Part shown: positions 32,497 to 43,763 of the stretch, piece by piece
Layout of the letters: every line of letters starts with the position of its first letter
Position numbering within the stretch: position 1 is the first letter of the stretch
Assembly: GCF_030247195.1 (NCBI RefSeq)
Contig: NC_080671.1
Location: 14,954,843 to 15,018,842 of the forward strand
From: Topomyia yanbarensis
Lineage: Eukaryota; Arthropoda; Insecta; Diptera; Culicidae
DNA length: 64,000 bases
Direction of reading: 5' to 3'
The notes under the pieces: model-generated
Database searches by the model: none
The model's input: the letters and a program-made list of their open reading frames with translations, nothing else
What the model was told of the DNA's origin: nothing
Program-made: the position numbers and the translations under genes

Positions 32497-34212
32497 TTTG
32501 TATGATATGAATCGTGATGATCTAGTAAATCGACTGATATTCTTCTTTTAGAGTTTTGAAAAGGTTTAAATGGATAATCCGGTGGTAAAGCTGAACACAA
32601 TTTTTCCTACCCACACTACCAAGCCTTCAATTCTAACAAATGCTCAAAAAAGGTAATTCGAGCCTTAAGGCATGTAAAAAACTGGACAGTTGCATGATTC
32701 TCCATGCCACACTAAAACTCTTCCAAATTTGAGACAAGTAGACCAACAATTAAATTTGTATGGGAAACATGATCAAAACTGATGGAGAAAAACATGGTAT
32801 TAGAATCCGCCAGACACGTACGATGATCTGAAATAATTGAAAAAAGTTGTTTGCAAGTGAATTCGTCATGTCAATGAAAATGATAAAGCATCATACCACA
32901 GAGAAAATTTGTGTTTCAATCCAAGATTTCCTAAAAGAGGCATAATGTAATAGCAATTGGAACAGATAACGGACATTTGAAGTCTGAAGCAGGTTCAGAA
33001 AAAAATTCGGGGGGGGGGGGGGGGGTCTGAAATTTCGATTTTGGATGGACATTGTGTAATTCGTAATACTTACGAAACTCATTTAATAAAAATTTGAAAA
33101 GCGAGGTTTGCAATTATTTTGAGTTTGAAACTATTTAAAACTGAAACCAATTTAAATTATCTCAACATTTTGAAAATTTCCGAGGGGGGTGGGTTCCGAA
33201 CCTACAGGAAGTGTGACTTGATCAAGGAGAAATAATTAGGTAGAGCGACTTTGCCGTTCACTATTTGAACGGAGTCCATACCAGAGGAAAATTCTTCGTT
33301 TTTCGTTACGTGTTTAAGGTGGTTTTCGTAAACTAAGGGCTAAGTTTCTTATGACTTAAACATTTTACTAATATGATTTTCACATGCTCAATTTGGCCTT
33401 TTCACATCTAGGCAACTCTAGGCTCGTTAATAGTAGCCAAACGTTGTTAATAAATGGCAAACATTGATATTTTAAAGGGCTATCTGTAAAATATCACACC
33501 TTTTAATGCCTTGCAATGCGGACAAAATATAGAAACTATTACTTGTTGTTGATTTTGACCGTAGTTTGATTGCATTACTATTATATTTTTGGAGTTCATA
33601 TCTCATATCTTTTTCTGCCAGAAATGATATATTTTACTTCAAACTGAACCAATTGAAATTGGATATGCATTTGCTGAGATTTCGTTTAAGTACATCATTT
33701 GACTGTGCATTAAAAGTTTGGTTAATTCTTCTTATCAACGTATGACAACCATCTTGATCGCGATATAGATGTCGTCTAAAAAATTCAAAAATGCAAAAAA
33801 ATAAATTTGAACATCAAGTGTATTTCATCAGTTTTTAGACACCGTGTGTACGCAGTTATATAGTCCCGTTTTAATTTATTTAGAACATCTTGTTTGTGAG
33901 CATCTCAATATTCCTTATGTGATGAAATTGTACAGAGTCCACATTCAACTTCGGAAAAAGTTACACATTCTCTTCTAATGTACATACCGTGTCGCCGAAT
34001 CTTGCCACCCTTGAAAGCAATAAATATAATGTTAATTCCAAGTGAGAATATTGTCTTAAAGTTCACGTATGTTCCATCCTCGTTGTAGGAATAGAAATTA
34101 CGGCTTTTTGGAATAGAAACTACATTCTAAAATTTAAATCATTTTTTTTTCAAGATCACAAGATTCCTCCATAATTAAGGAGTTTGGTCGCTCCTTTATG
34201 CAGTTTAACGGT
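32497..34212. other. AT-rich DNA with a G homopolymer, no gene seen
   Basis: A run of about 18 G is at 33,009-33,026. Around it, CAGGTTCAGAA (about 32,990) and, inverted, TAGGTTCGGAA (33,203-33,213) could be ends of a small hAT-like element, but no target duplication supports it. Confidence 0.35.
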
Positions 34213-34272
34213 GCTCTAGTTCATTTTTAAATACGTTTGGGATTTCACGTAGGTTTGGTCTTGGGTTTGGTT
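34213..34272. repeat. 60-bp flanking direct repeat, left
   Basis: From GCTCTAG to GGTTTGGTT, it matches 39,374-39,433 with two differences. The two copies exactly flank the LOA element, so I read it as an unusually long target duplication. Confidence 0.8.
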
Positions 34273-34671
34273 CAGGAATCAGGAATCAGAATATATTGGC
34301 TTAAATGGCATGTTCTCCGTATGTAGTCGGGGATTTGTACCTTGCCGTGTGTTTTCATTATTTCCTGAGCGGAAGGAAAGGACAAAGAGGGGTGGGGAAG
34401 TAGAATTGGAAGGATGGGATAAATAACAGCACAAAAACAAAAATAAACAACAGGTAAGTTAAACTCACAAGTAGTTAAACTTGCCTGCGAATAAGCCTAA
34501 AGCTCTTTACGACATTGGATAAGAAACTTTAGTATGTCTCTGAGTTTCAGTCGTCCAAAAATGGTTTCGTCTATATAAGGACGGCCGAAGACTCGAAATC
34601 GCAATTGCGCTACCACTGGACAGTTGCATATCAGATGATATGAGGTTCCGTAGTCGGAAAAATATCATGAC
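34273..34671 (-). mobile_element. LOA-element 3' UTR
   Basis: On the minus strand it runs from the end of the RNase H frame to a terminus with short TGATTCC repeats (plus strand CAGGAATCAGGAATCAG at 34,273). The CAAATCCCCGACTACATACGG and TTTAAGCCAATATATTCTG words recur at 23.6 and 54.0 kb as isolated 3' ends. Confidence 0.75.
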
Positions 34672-35556
34672 TCAGCTCAGCTGAATATTTGCCATGTGAT
34701 AATTGAGTTCGCAGTGGCCGGTTAAAGCCCTGGTCAGCATACCGCAGTGGAGCTTCGAAAAATGTAGAAGATTTTTCGAAATCACTGGGCACGGTTGTTC
34801 TAGAAACGCCTTTGTTTGACAACACGTTTGTAGATTTCTCCAATAATTGCGGTGCTCGGACAAAGCCCAGGACCGTATTTTTTCCCTTATCCAACTTGTC
34901 GAAATTGGCAGCGCGGGCTCAGGACCAACGAAGTCAATCGCTGAACCTGCCCTGGCCAATTCGTCAGCCCATTCATTTCCAGTAATACCAGAATGTCCGG
35001 GCACCCAGACAAGGTAGATAGTGTTGACAATGCTTAGTTCTTCGATTTGGGTTCGGCACGCGATCACTAGCTTGGACCGGGATTTGTCTGAGCTAAGGCC
35101 CTTGATTGCAGCCTGACTATCGGAGCAGAAGTTTATAACTCTGCCGGACAAACTCAGTTGAAGGGCCGATTGCACCCCGCACATAATCGCAAAGATTTCT
35201 GCTTGGAATACAGTACAGTATCTACCTAGTGAGTGAGATTGTTCCAATCTCATTTTACGACAGTAGACACCAGCACCAGCATGTCCCTCCATCAGAGAAC
35301 CGTCAGTGTAACAGACCACTTGCGTTTGTTGTTGTCTTTCCATATAGCCAGACAACCACTCCTCTCGAGAGGGAATCTTCACATGGAACGTCCTGTAAGG
35401 AAAACTACATGTGAGTGTAATATCGCTGGGAGCAAGAATATCTTCACCCCATGTAACCATTTGTGCCCACAATCGTGTATGACTGGTAGCAAGATCAAAT
35501 GTCACTGTTCCAAAGTCCCTGAAGTCTGTATGCCCGATCAGAAGAGCATAACTGAT
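34672..35556 (-). pseudogene. LOA (Lian-like) ORF2 C-terminus with RNase H domain
   Basis: The frame 35,505-34,672 holds a full-looking RNase H: VCYTDGSL (first Asp), FQAEIFAI (Glu), NFCSDSQAAI (second Asp), VPGHSGITGNEWADELA (His/Asp region), so all catalytic acids are present. It would remove RNA from the cDNA hybrid. After it comes a Cys/His-poor tail ending in QLS. Just upstream (35,506-35,556) the frame shifts (RLQGLWN is in another frame). The domain belongs to the RT at 37,634-39,357, from which it is separated by a MITE and a PHD-ORF insertion, with part of the RT thumb missing. RNase H after RT is known for LOA and I clades. Confidence 0.85.
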
Positions 35557-35559
35557 TTA

Positions 35560-35924
35560 TAACACCTGGAGTTATTTATTTCAAAAATATTTTGAAACAG
35601 AACCTGTTATAAATTCGGCTGGTTAGTTGTTAAAATAACATAAAATAAAACAAAAACTGGCTGTTCATAACAAAATTGTAACAAAATTTGATATGATTTT
35701 ATCGAAGTTAAAACTAAATGAGATATATTTTTTTTCAAAAAGTAGAAACGTCCTCTGTAAGAGAACTTAATTAGATATAATCATCTAATGACAGTGATCT
35801 AGTAACAAACGATCAATTCATAAATTGATCGTTTCATAATAGATTATGTTACAATATTGATAGTATAGAAAACTGTCCGCAATCCATTTTCCATTCTGTT
35901 ATCTGAATATAACTCCAGTTGTTA
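35560..35924. mobile_element. TA-flanked MITE, 365 bp
   Basis: TAACACCTGGAGTTAT and the inverted right end TAACAACTGGAGTTAT are terminal repeats with TA on both sides (35,558-35,559, 35,925-35,926). The centre has a perfect palindrome around 35,808-35,836 (AAACGATCAATT...). No ORF. A Tc1/mariner origin is likely from the TA target. Confidence 0.8.
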
Positions 35925-36094
35925 TAAATATCAAATTTTTTTTTTTTCGCTCGAACCGTCAACGAGTGCGGACGCCTCTTCAAGCGCTCCGCAAGTAATT
36001 TATTAATTAGTATATTTTTTTACCTACGTAACCAAACATCGCGCGCGTGCCTCGTAAGTTACAGTGCTATTGAACTTCAAGTAATAGTAAAATA

Positions 36095-37584
36095 ATGCAG
36101 TGCGGTGTAAAAACTTGCAACATAAACGACGACCGCTTCCTCTGGAAGTGTGAATTTTGCAGCAGATCGTACCATGCTGCCTGTGTAGGTGTGCAGCGTA
36201 ATCAGGAAAATTTTATCCGGGCATTTATGGTGCCTGTGTGTGCGGACTGCCAGCACATTATTAGGACAGAGGTCGACACACGCAAAATGATCTATCTACA
36301 AGATCAGCTGCTAAAAATGATGAAGTCGCATACGGACACACAACATCGAACCACAGCTGACCTAAAGAGCCACAGTCTTGAATTGTTCGGTAGCATCGAA
36401 CAATTACTTAACGACGTAAAGCAGTCAATGCAAGTCGTCCATAAAAAAACGAAAACATATGCAGTAAACTAGGTCAGCATTTTCATTCTTGTGACAATTT
36501 GTTGCAAAATTCGATCGACACCATCAGCAAATCGACCAAAACAATATCGGACAATATGAATCATAAAATTGACGAACGGCTATCACACCTCGAGAACGAA
36601 CTGATTTCCACTAAATGTTCAGAGCCGTACCCTCTCGTCAATTCCGACCTATTGGAGGAATTGAAGGAAGAAGTGAAAGCTATTTCCATTGCAATCTCCA
36701 ACATGACAATACCAGAAAATGGCATGAATCAATCAAAATCCCTGGCTGAAGAATTAGCGGAAAAATCACAAGCAACAGTAATCCAACAGAAAATAGATCA
36801 TACGTCTCCAGGCTGGCGATTTTTGGGCGATAAATGGCAATGGAAGCAGGATTGGACAAAATACGACGCCAAACAACGCATTCGACGACTTCAGAAGAAA
36901 GCTGCTGATAAGGCAAGGCGCAACCGAAAACGTCGTAAGCAGTCAAGTCAACGTGACAACGATCGCGCTAACAATAATCATCATAACTACAGTGGTAAGA
37001 CGTCAGATAAATTACTACTTGCCACGGCGAAAAAACAATTTTCCGTTCCTCCCACAACCACCGAACATCCGATTGCAGGTCTTGCAATACCAGAAGTAAA
37101 AACAAATTTCATAAACTTTAAAAAAGGTGACACCATCAACCCGTACCGTTCAGCTAACGAAAACATTCAACCCAAACATATGAAAGTGACACCTACCAGC
37201 GGCGAAAATAGTTTAAACACATTGGCAACCACATCTCAACATTCGAACACAGACAGCCAATTTGAACTGGACCCCTTGCACCCTCCAATCGTACGCCTCA
37301 CGTCACAATCAACGAATGGCGACGGTCGCTTTTTAAAGGCCAGACTTCGCGAACCAATAATAATGAACATTGTACGCCTATACCTGGCATATATGAAGGA
37401 CCAACACCCATCTACTTGCGTGGAAGGAATGACGCCGACCAGCATCAAAATGACGCTCGCATCCGAAGGACTACCGACCACTCCTGACCATCTCCTGCGC
37501 ATTTTCATCGAAGTCTATCAGGAATATGGGTTAAACCCAGACGAAGCAGCAGCAGACCTCGACTCCTATGGAAAATTTTTATAA
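36095..37584 (+). pseudogene. PHD-finger/coiled-coil ORF (ORF1-like protein of an unidentified retroelement)
   Basis: The protein opens at 36,095 with a PHD-type zinc finger: CGVKTCN...WKCEFCSRSYHAACVG...CADC gives the C4-H-C3 pattern in about 45 residues. A helical, coiled-coil-like part follows (to about residue 200). A run of seven A near 36,445 shifts the frame; the second frame, open from about 36,455 to 37,584, has SPGWRFLGDKWQWKQDWTKY, a basic stretch (KKAADKARRNRKRRK) and a C-terminal block MTPTSIKMTLASEGLP...YQEYGLNPDEAAADL. Apart from that single shift it is open. PHD fingers occur in ORF1 of some CR1-like elements, but the C-terminal block is not one I recognise. No RT follows on this strand. 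A 13-T tract precedes the leader (about 35,937-35,949). Confidence 0.6.
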
Positions 37585-37633
37585 AGCGAAAGAACGCCAT
37601 GAGCGCCATTCTTTGCAGATGGTTTATCTTTGA
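37585..37633 (+). other. Tail of the PHD-ORF insertion
   Basis: The junction with the LOA RT is near 37,635-37,643. There is no poly(A) and no clear target duplication, so the way this piece was inserted is unclear. Confidence 0.3.
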
Positions 37634-39373
37634 CTAGACTGTCACCACCTCTCCCCTCTGCCACCACACAAGGCATCCATATGACAGTATTGGACGTACA
37701 ATTGTCGTGTAAATCCAATAGATGTATTTAGGTTTGAGACCCCAGGTCTTTCCCAAAGTTCGTCTGCACTGCCCCAAGGCCATGCACGTTTTCTTGACTC
37801 TGAACTCAATGTGAGCAGACCAATTCAGTTTGGAATCCAATATGACTCCAACGTATTTGACTTGATCTGCACACAGTAGCTCAGAATCAAAGAACTGCAA
37901 AGGACGAACCACGGTTGTTATTCGCTTCTTCGTGAAAAGAACCATTGAAGTTTTGCTTGGGTTAACTGATAGTTTAACGTGTCGACACCACTGTTCGACA
38001 GCTCTTAATGCCTGTTGCATTAAGTCAAAGATTGTTCCGATGCAAAATCCAGTAATTAGTATTTGGTAATCGTCAGCAAACCCGTAGGTTGGAAATCCAA
38101 GCTCATTGAGTTTCTTCAACAAGCCGTCAGCTACTAAGTTCCATAACAAAGGTGACAGAACGCCGCCCTGAGGACAACCGCAAATACTCAACTTCCGTAT
38201 CTCAGCCTGTCGCAGTGACGAGCAAAGTATGCGGTTACTAAGCATTGCGTTTATCCAACCCGTGATACATGCAGGTATCCCATGACCGCGCGTCGCTTCC
38301 AGAATAGACTGGTAGGACACATTGTCAAAAGCACCCTCAATATCTAGGAATACACCCAAGCTAGATTGCTTGAGCGAGAAGGCTTTCTCAATGTTGTAAA
38401 CAACATCGTGAAGCAGAGTGATCGTGGATTTCCCACACTGATATGCATGTTGCATTTTGTGCAGTGGATATTCAACTAAACTAACGTTCCTGATGTGATG
38501 ATCGATTATCCATTCCAAAGCTTTCAGAAGAAAAGAACTTAAGCTGATAGGCCTAAAACTCTTGGCTTCTTCATAGCTTGCGCCCCCTTTCTAACAGTTA
38601 TTTCTCGCCATGCTTTCGGGATATGCCCGGTAGCAAGACCGGAAAGCAAAATCTTTTTCAAGACATGTTTAAGAATATCAAATCCCTTTTGCAGTAGCAC
38701 GGGAAGTATTCCATCTTTTCCGGATGATTTGTATGGAGCAAAACTGTCAATTGCCCACTTGACCGATTCAGTGGAAACCAATGTGCATGCTAACGCCCAC
38801 GAGTCCGAATCACCAGAATGAGATCTGTGAACATTGCTCAACTCCGGATGGATACAACCTGGAAAGTGTGTGTCGAAGAGACAATTATGAACATCCGTCA
38901 CATAAACACCATCTCTGGTTTTTAAGGAGTTCATCTGAAAATCATTCGATTTGGAGAGAATTTTATTTAATCTGCTAGCCTCGTTCAGACTAGAGACATT
39001 AGTGCATAGGTTTTGCCAGCCAGCCCGTTCTGCAGATCTCAGCCATTTCTTATACGCTCTACGAGCTGACCTGAAAGCCCTGGAGTCATCACGCTGACGC
39101 CGGTTTCAAGCTCTTCTCATAACTTTCTTCATTCTTTCAAGCTCAGCCCTCCACCAAGGGGTTCCCCTAGTCAATTTAACAGTACGAAGTGGACAAGCTT
39201 CTTCGTAGGCTGCTAATATGAATGAGTTTGTCGTATCCACGACGTCATCTAAGTCGTCTAGTTGACTAATTGTTGGAAAATATCCATGAAATTTAGTCGC
39301 CAAGTTTTCCAAAAAGAGGTCCCAGTTTGTAGATTTAGGATAACGATATGTTACCACATTGAAGGTGACATCA
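37634..39373 (-). pseudogene. LOA (Lian-like) ORF2 reverse transcriptase, 5'-truncated, frameshifted
   Basis: From the 5' side (high coordinates): linker (39,357-39,106, ending GTPWWRAELERMKK), RT start (38,934-38,539: FAPYKSSGKDGILPVLLQ), then in another frame 38,518-37,634: ALEWIIDHHIRN, FLDIEGAFDNV (region A Asp), CGCPQGGVLSPLLWNL (B), YGFADDYQILITG (C, both Asp intact), LSVNPSKTSMVLF (D), KYVGVILDSKLNW (E) and ILSYGCLVWW where the PHD-ORF insertion cuts in. The endonuclease is missing by 5' truncation at 39,373. Frame changes occur near 38,565 and 39,000-39,100. LOA is assigned from FLDIEGAFDN, the CPQGGVLSPLLWNL form and the linked RNase H. Confidence 0.88.
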
Positions 39374-39433
39374 GCTCTAGCTCATTTTTAAATACGTTTG
39401 GGATTTTACGTAGGTTTGGTCTTGGGTTTGGTT
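39374..39433. repeat. 60-bp flanking direct repeat, right
   Basis: Second copy of 34,213-34,272 with two differences (CTAGCT for CTAGTT; ATTTTACG for ATTTCACG). Confidence 0.8.
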
Positions 39434-39543
39434 ACAAGACGGTTCAGATTTTCTCTGTAGGGCGAAGTTTTGGAATATTTGAAGGTTAGGGTCTCACTCA
39501 GTTATTGAAAAATAGAATTCCGTGACAGATGCAGGCGAACATA

Positions 39544-40391
39544 CACTCAAAATAAATAAATCACACTCATGTGATTATTCACATAAATACAAATGTTTTC
39601 AATTTCGACATTGATTACGTGATTCATATAAATCACATCTAACAACTATGTAGCGGCTATGTGAATAGCATATAAGTTTTAAATGACGTCAATCTTTGAT
39701 AATCCAGCTTATATGAATTTAATGTACGAAAAAATCAACCGTGAACCGACAACTTGCTGGGTTGGTGTTGTTGTCTTCGAAAGGTTTGTATTGTTGAATT
39801 TATTTGCATGATAGATAAATCTGATATTCCATTTACTTTAATTTCAGGGATCCATTGAACGAATGGCTAAATTCTCGGTCAAAAGTTACGGATCAACTAC
39901 TTTTTAGTGCGGTATGTTCCATATAGCATAGTGTTTAATATTAAAGTTCAAGTTTAAATGCATGCGTTATAATACATTGTAAAATAATCAAAGAAATAAA
40001 TATAGACATCTTAGTGTTTGAAAATAAATAATACTTTTATTGTTATATATTAGTACCATGCAAATTAAACTATCTGTTTAAAAGATAAAATTTATCTGGC
40101 TCATCAAATTGAAGTTACATGTCTTCTGTATACTGCGCAACGGAGATTCACGTAATAATTATTAAAACACAAACATGCATAATATGTTTGACTTCATGTA
40201 ATTAATACGTGAATTCCCTTTCCCAGGTATATGAAAAACACGTAACTTTGACCTGGTGAGCTAGATAAATATTATTTGATGAGCCAGATACTGATATATC
40301 GGTCTATCCTATATAATGTATGTGAAAAGTGTGGTGGATGAGATTCACATATGTTTTCATGTAAAAGCAACGTGGTTTATTTTTTGAGTGT
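39544..40391. mobile_element. TA-flanked MITE, 848 bp
   Basis: Ends CACTCAAAATAAATAAAT (left) and, inverted, CACTCAAAAAATAAACCACG (right), each bordered by TA (39,542-39,543, 40,392-40,393). The interior has many CACATGTGA/ATGTGAAT-like words and no transposase. Confidence 0.75.
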
Positions 40392-40427
40392 AGCAAACGA
40401 TGGGTAAAAGATAATTTTTTTTGGTTC

Positions 40428-40626
40428 AGTGTATTCCTACCGATTAGTTGTTTACATAAATCGCTCCAACTATTTTTTAACTTATTGACGAGATTTGTGA
40501 AGTTTTTATCGTTGTTTGTCGTGTAAATCGACTCAGTATTTTGTTTTTAACATTGTTATTGTGCAATGTAAAAGTGTCTCCGGTTTGCTTTTGTGTTGCG
40601 AAAAAAACAGCGAATAACGTAACTGA
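40428..40626 (+). other. Probable 5' UTR of the T1/CR1-like element
   Basis: Leader between the MITE and ORF1. The exact 5' end is not known; CAGTGTATTCC at 40,428 is a guess because the MITE ends just before. Confidence 0.35.
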
Positions 40627-41511
40627 GTGAACTTCTGTGACTTAACCACCAAAACTTTCCACCGAACGCAGCGCCATCTATATTTCATTGTTCACATTCT
40701 CAGATCGGCACGCATTATAGCAAGTGCATGCGATCACTGCGCGAAAACCGCCAAATCGGATGACGACTTTATTGAATGTATGGGTTTTTGCAAAAATGTG
40801 GTACATATGCAATGTGGGAAACAACTTAACAAGCCGTTTTTGAAAAAACTTGCGGAAAACCCAAATTTATTTTGAATGTGCAATGAATGTGTCAAGTTGA
40901 TGAAGTTTGCTCGCTTTCGCGACACCGTTTCTTCACTTGGATGTGTTATCGCTGCTATCGCTGGGAAAACGGATGACGTCTGTGCTGAACTAAAGGCCGA
41001 GTTATCCAAAAATAACCAGCAAATTTCGCGCCTGGCTAGAAAGGTTTCAACAGCTACTCCAGTCCGGCCAAACTCCGGTACCTCTCGACCACCTCAGAAA
41101 CGTCGTCGCGAGGATGGCCCTGATCCGAGCAATATTCTTGTTGGTGGTCGAAAACTAGACGATAATAGCAACATTGTTACGGTTCCACCTCCCGCGCCGT
41201 TGCTCTGGATGTATCTTTCCCGTTTTCATCCTAGCGTTAGCAAAGAGACTGTCGAAAAAATGTCTAAAGAAGGACTAAATTGTAACGAGGAGATTAAGGT
41301 TACTCCGCTTGTTAAAAAAGGCATGGACGTCAGTACTTTGAACTTCATATCCTTCAAAGTTGGAGTTCACCCAAAGTACCGTGATGCAGCTCTTAATCCT
41401 GACACATGGCCGCAAGGCATACTGTTCAGGGAATTTGAAGACAGCCGTACCCAGAACATTTGGACCCGCCGACTGATTTTCCACCGCCTCCAGAAGAAGC
41501 ATGTACTCTAA
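40627..41511 (+). pseudogene. T1/CR1-like ORF1 (PHD-type zinc finger and RRM-like domain)
   Basis: A PHD-type finger (CDHCAK...FIECMGFCKNVVHMQC...CNEC) spans about 40,730-40,890; a TGA at 40,873-40,875 stands where Trp is expected (NLF-stop-MCNEC) and is the only stop. A short coiled coil (CAELKAELSKNNQQISRLARK), a basic linker (PPQKRRRED) and a C-terminal module (LWMYLSRFHPSVSKETVEKM ... FISFKVGVHPKYRDAAL ... WPQGILFREFE) follow. That module is what I know from PHD-bearing ORF1 proteins of CR1-like elements and probably binds RNA. It overlaps the opening of the next frame. The first ATG is chosen for lack of a better one; the true start may be downstream. Confidence 0.75.
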
Positions 41512-43546
41512 TGCAACCCGGCCCAGCAATGGTCGCATACTGGGATGCAACGCAGTTGGTACTATGGAAGCCCTCGATCCCCCCGCTACAGTCGAGCCCT
41601 TGCCGCCAGCGTTCATCAGTCGTCCCGGTTCTGTATGTGTGGATGGGGAAAGGGTCTTCCAAGCCGCCTTTCTCGGCAAGTATTATAAAAATTGTAACGA
41701 TACAACGGTTGAACCGATTCACGCTTCTAGCTCATCGTACGACTCTCGCCGCAAGCTGCTACCACCTTGTTCCTGCTCTCCGCATTCCGCCATCGGGTTC
41801 CAACGCATACAGGGACGTACCGCAGTTGGCACTATGGAAGCCCTCGATCCCCCCGCCACAGTCGAGCACTTGCAGCCAGCGATCATCAGTCGTCCCGGTC
41901 CTGTGTGTGAGATGGGTGAAAGGGTCTTCCAACCTGCCGCAAATGGCAAGTATACATCTGTTCCGAACACTTCAAGCGCTGATGTATTCTTCGCTTCCAG
42001 TTTTTTGCCTTTTGCTCCGACATCTTGTTATCAGATGCCAACCATTTCTCTCGACGACGACGATAGTCGTATTTTGGGGCGCGACGCAGTTGATTCGGGA
42101 TGCCTCGAATCCCTTACCACAGTCGACCAGGCGACCGTGAACCGTTCCGATACTGTTCGTGGGATTGACGAAAGGATCTTCCTACACGGCAACATGGCTT
42201 CGCTCTTTGCTGTACCTGATCCGTCCTCCACCATCATCGAGGTTTACTACCAGAATGTTGGTGGCTTAAATTCATCAACGGATAGCTATTTGCTCGCGAC
42301 CACGGGTTGCTGTTACGACGTTATCGCCTTGAACGAGACGTGGCTCGACAACCGTACTCTGTCTCGCCAGGTCTTTGGTTCAACATTCGATGTCTACCGC
42401 TGTGACCGCAATGCCCTCAACAGCCACAAGACATCAGGCGGTGGTGTGCTTATCGCCGTTTGCCGTGGTATAAAAGCCCGAGTGATCAACGATGACCGGT
42501 GGGCGAGCTCCGAGCAAGTGTGGATATCAGTGACACTTGCCGATCGCAATTTGTTCCTGTGTGTTGTGTATTTTCCACCTGACAGAATTCGTGATTCCAG
42601 CCTGATCGATGTACATCTTTCCTCCGTTTCTTTTATCGCCTCTATCGCCGCCCCGTCTGATGATATCGTTATACTGGGCGACTTCTACTTACCTGGCTTG
42701 ACGTGGTGCCAAGCAAGTAATGGTTCTCTACGATTGGATATCAAAAAATCTGCGCTTATTAACAATGCCAGTTGTATTTTGGACAACTACAGCAGCGCAA
42801 CTCTTCGGCAAATTAATAATGTTACCAACGAGAATGGACGTACATTGGACCTCTGCTTTGTAAGTGCCCGGGACTGCGCTCCGTACTGCTGCACTGCACC
42901 GACTCCTTTAGTCAAGCAAGTGCGTCATCATCCCCCACTACATCTTATATCCGCTGGTAACCTAGGAGTGAATTTTGAAGACGTCTCAAGCTCTATCGTC
43001 TACGATTTTAAAAACGCTGACTACGACAGCATCGTAAGCACGCTGTCAGATATAAACTGGGACGAAAATATTAACAATGACGACGCGAACGAAGCAGCGA
43101 TGACGTTTTCTAGTATTCTTAACTACCTTATCGACCGCCATGTACCAAAACGAACAATTAGTACCGATGAACACCCTCCCTGGCAATCAACCGTCCTTAG
43201 ACGTTTAAAATCTGCCAAACGAGCTGCATTTAAAAAATTCTCGAAGCATAAGACACTTGCATTACGAAATCACTACTTTCAACTCAACCACGAATACAAA
43301 CAACAAAGCAGACGCGCCTTTTTTAGACACCAGCGAAACGTCGAGCGTCAACTGAAATCCAAGCCCAAGTCGTTCTGGAAGTATGTTAACGAGCAGCGAA
43401 AAGAATCCGGTTTGCCATCTTGTATGTCGTTTAATGGAGTTTTAGGCACCGACACTAAGGAAATTTGCCAACTGTTCTCCGACAAATTTTCAAGCGTTTT
43501 TTCCAACGAGCGCCTGTCACCACAACAAAGTCGCTGCCGCCGCTAA
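41501..43546 (+). pseudogene. T1/CR1-like ORF2, endonuclease half, with internal repeats
   Basis: Residues 1 to about 230 are three in-frame imperfect repeats of 88-90 codons (AVGTMEALDPPATVE..., starting near 41,551, 41,821 and 42,085). The APE follows: VYYQNVGGL (42,243), VIALNETWL, DVYRCDRNAL...GGGVLIAV, then ILGDFYLP near 42,675 where the catalytic Asn of GDFN is Tyr, ENGRTLDLCFV and HHPPLHL with the catalytic His region. A linker with basic residues leads to the RT, ending with FWKYVNEQRKESGLPSCM...LFSDKFSSVF. The frame ends at 43,546; the next 200 bp (43,547-43,763) have stops and shifts before the RT resumes. Confidence 0.85.
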
Positions 43547-43763
43547 TTTAACTCCTTCTCTAGGACGAACCATCAACCGGATTTGTGTCGATAATGCTGC
43601 CATTCTTGCAGCAAATGCCAAACTGAAAGCATCTTGTTCCCCGGGTGGTGTTCCCTCGATTTTTGTCAAAAAGTGCATCAGCGGGCTTCTTGAACCACTT
43701 CGGCGAGTCTTCGAGCTATCACTCAGTACTGGTACATTCCTTTCCTGCTGGAAAGCAGCGCAC

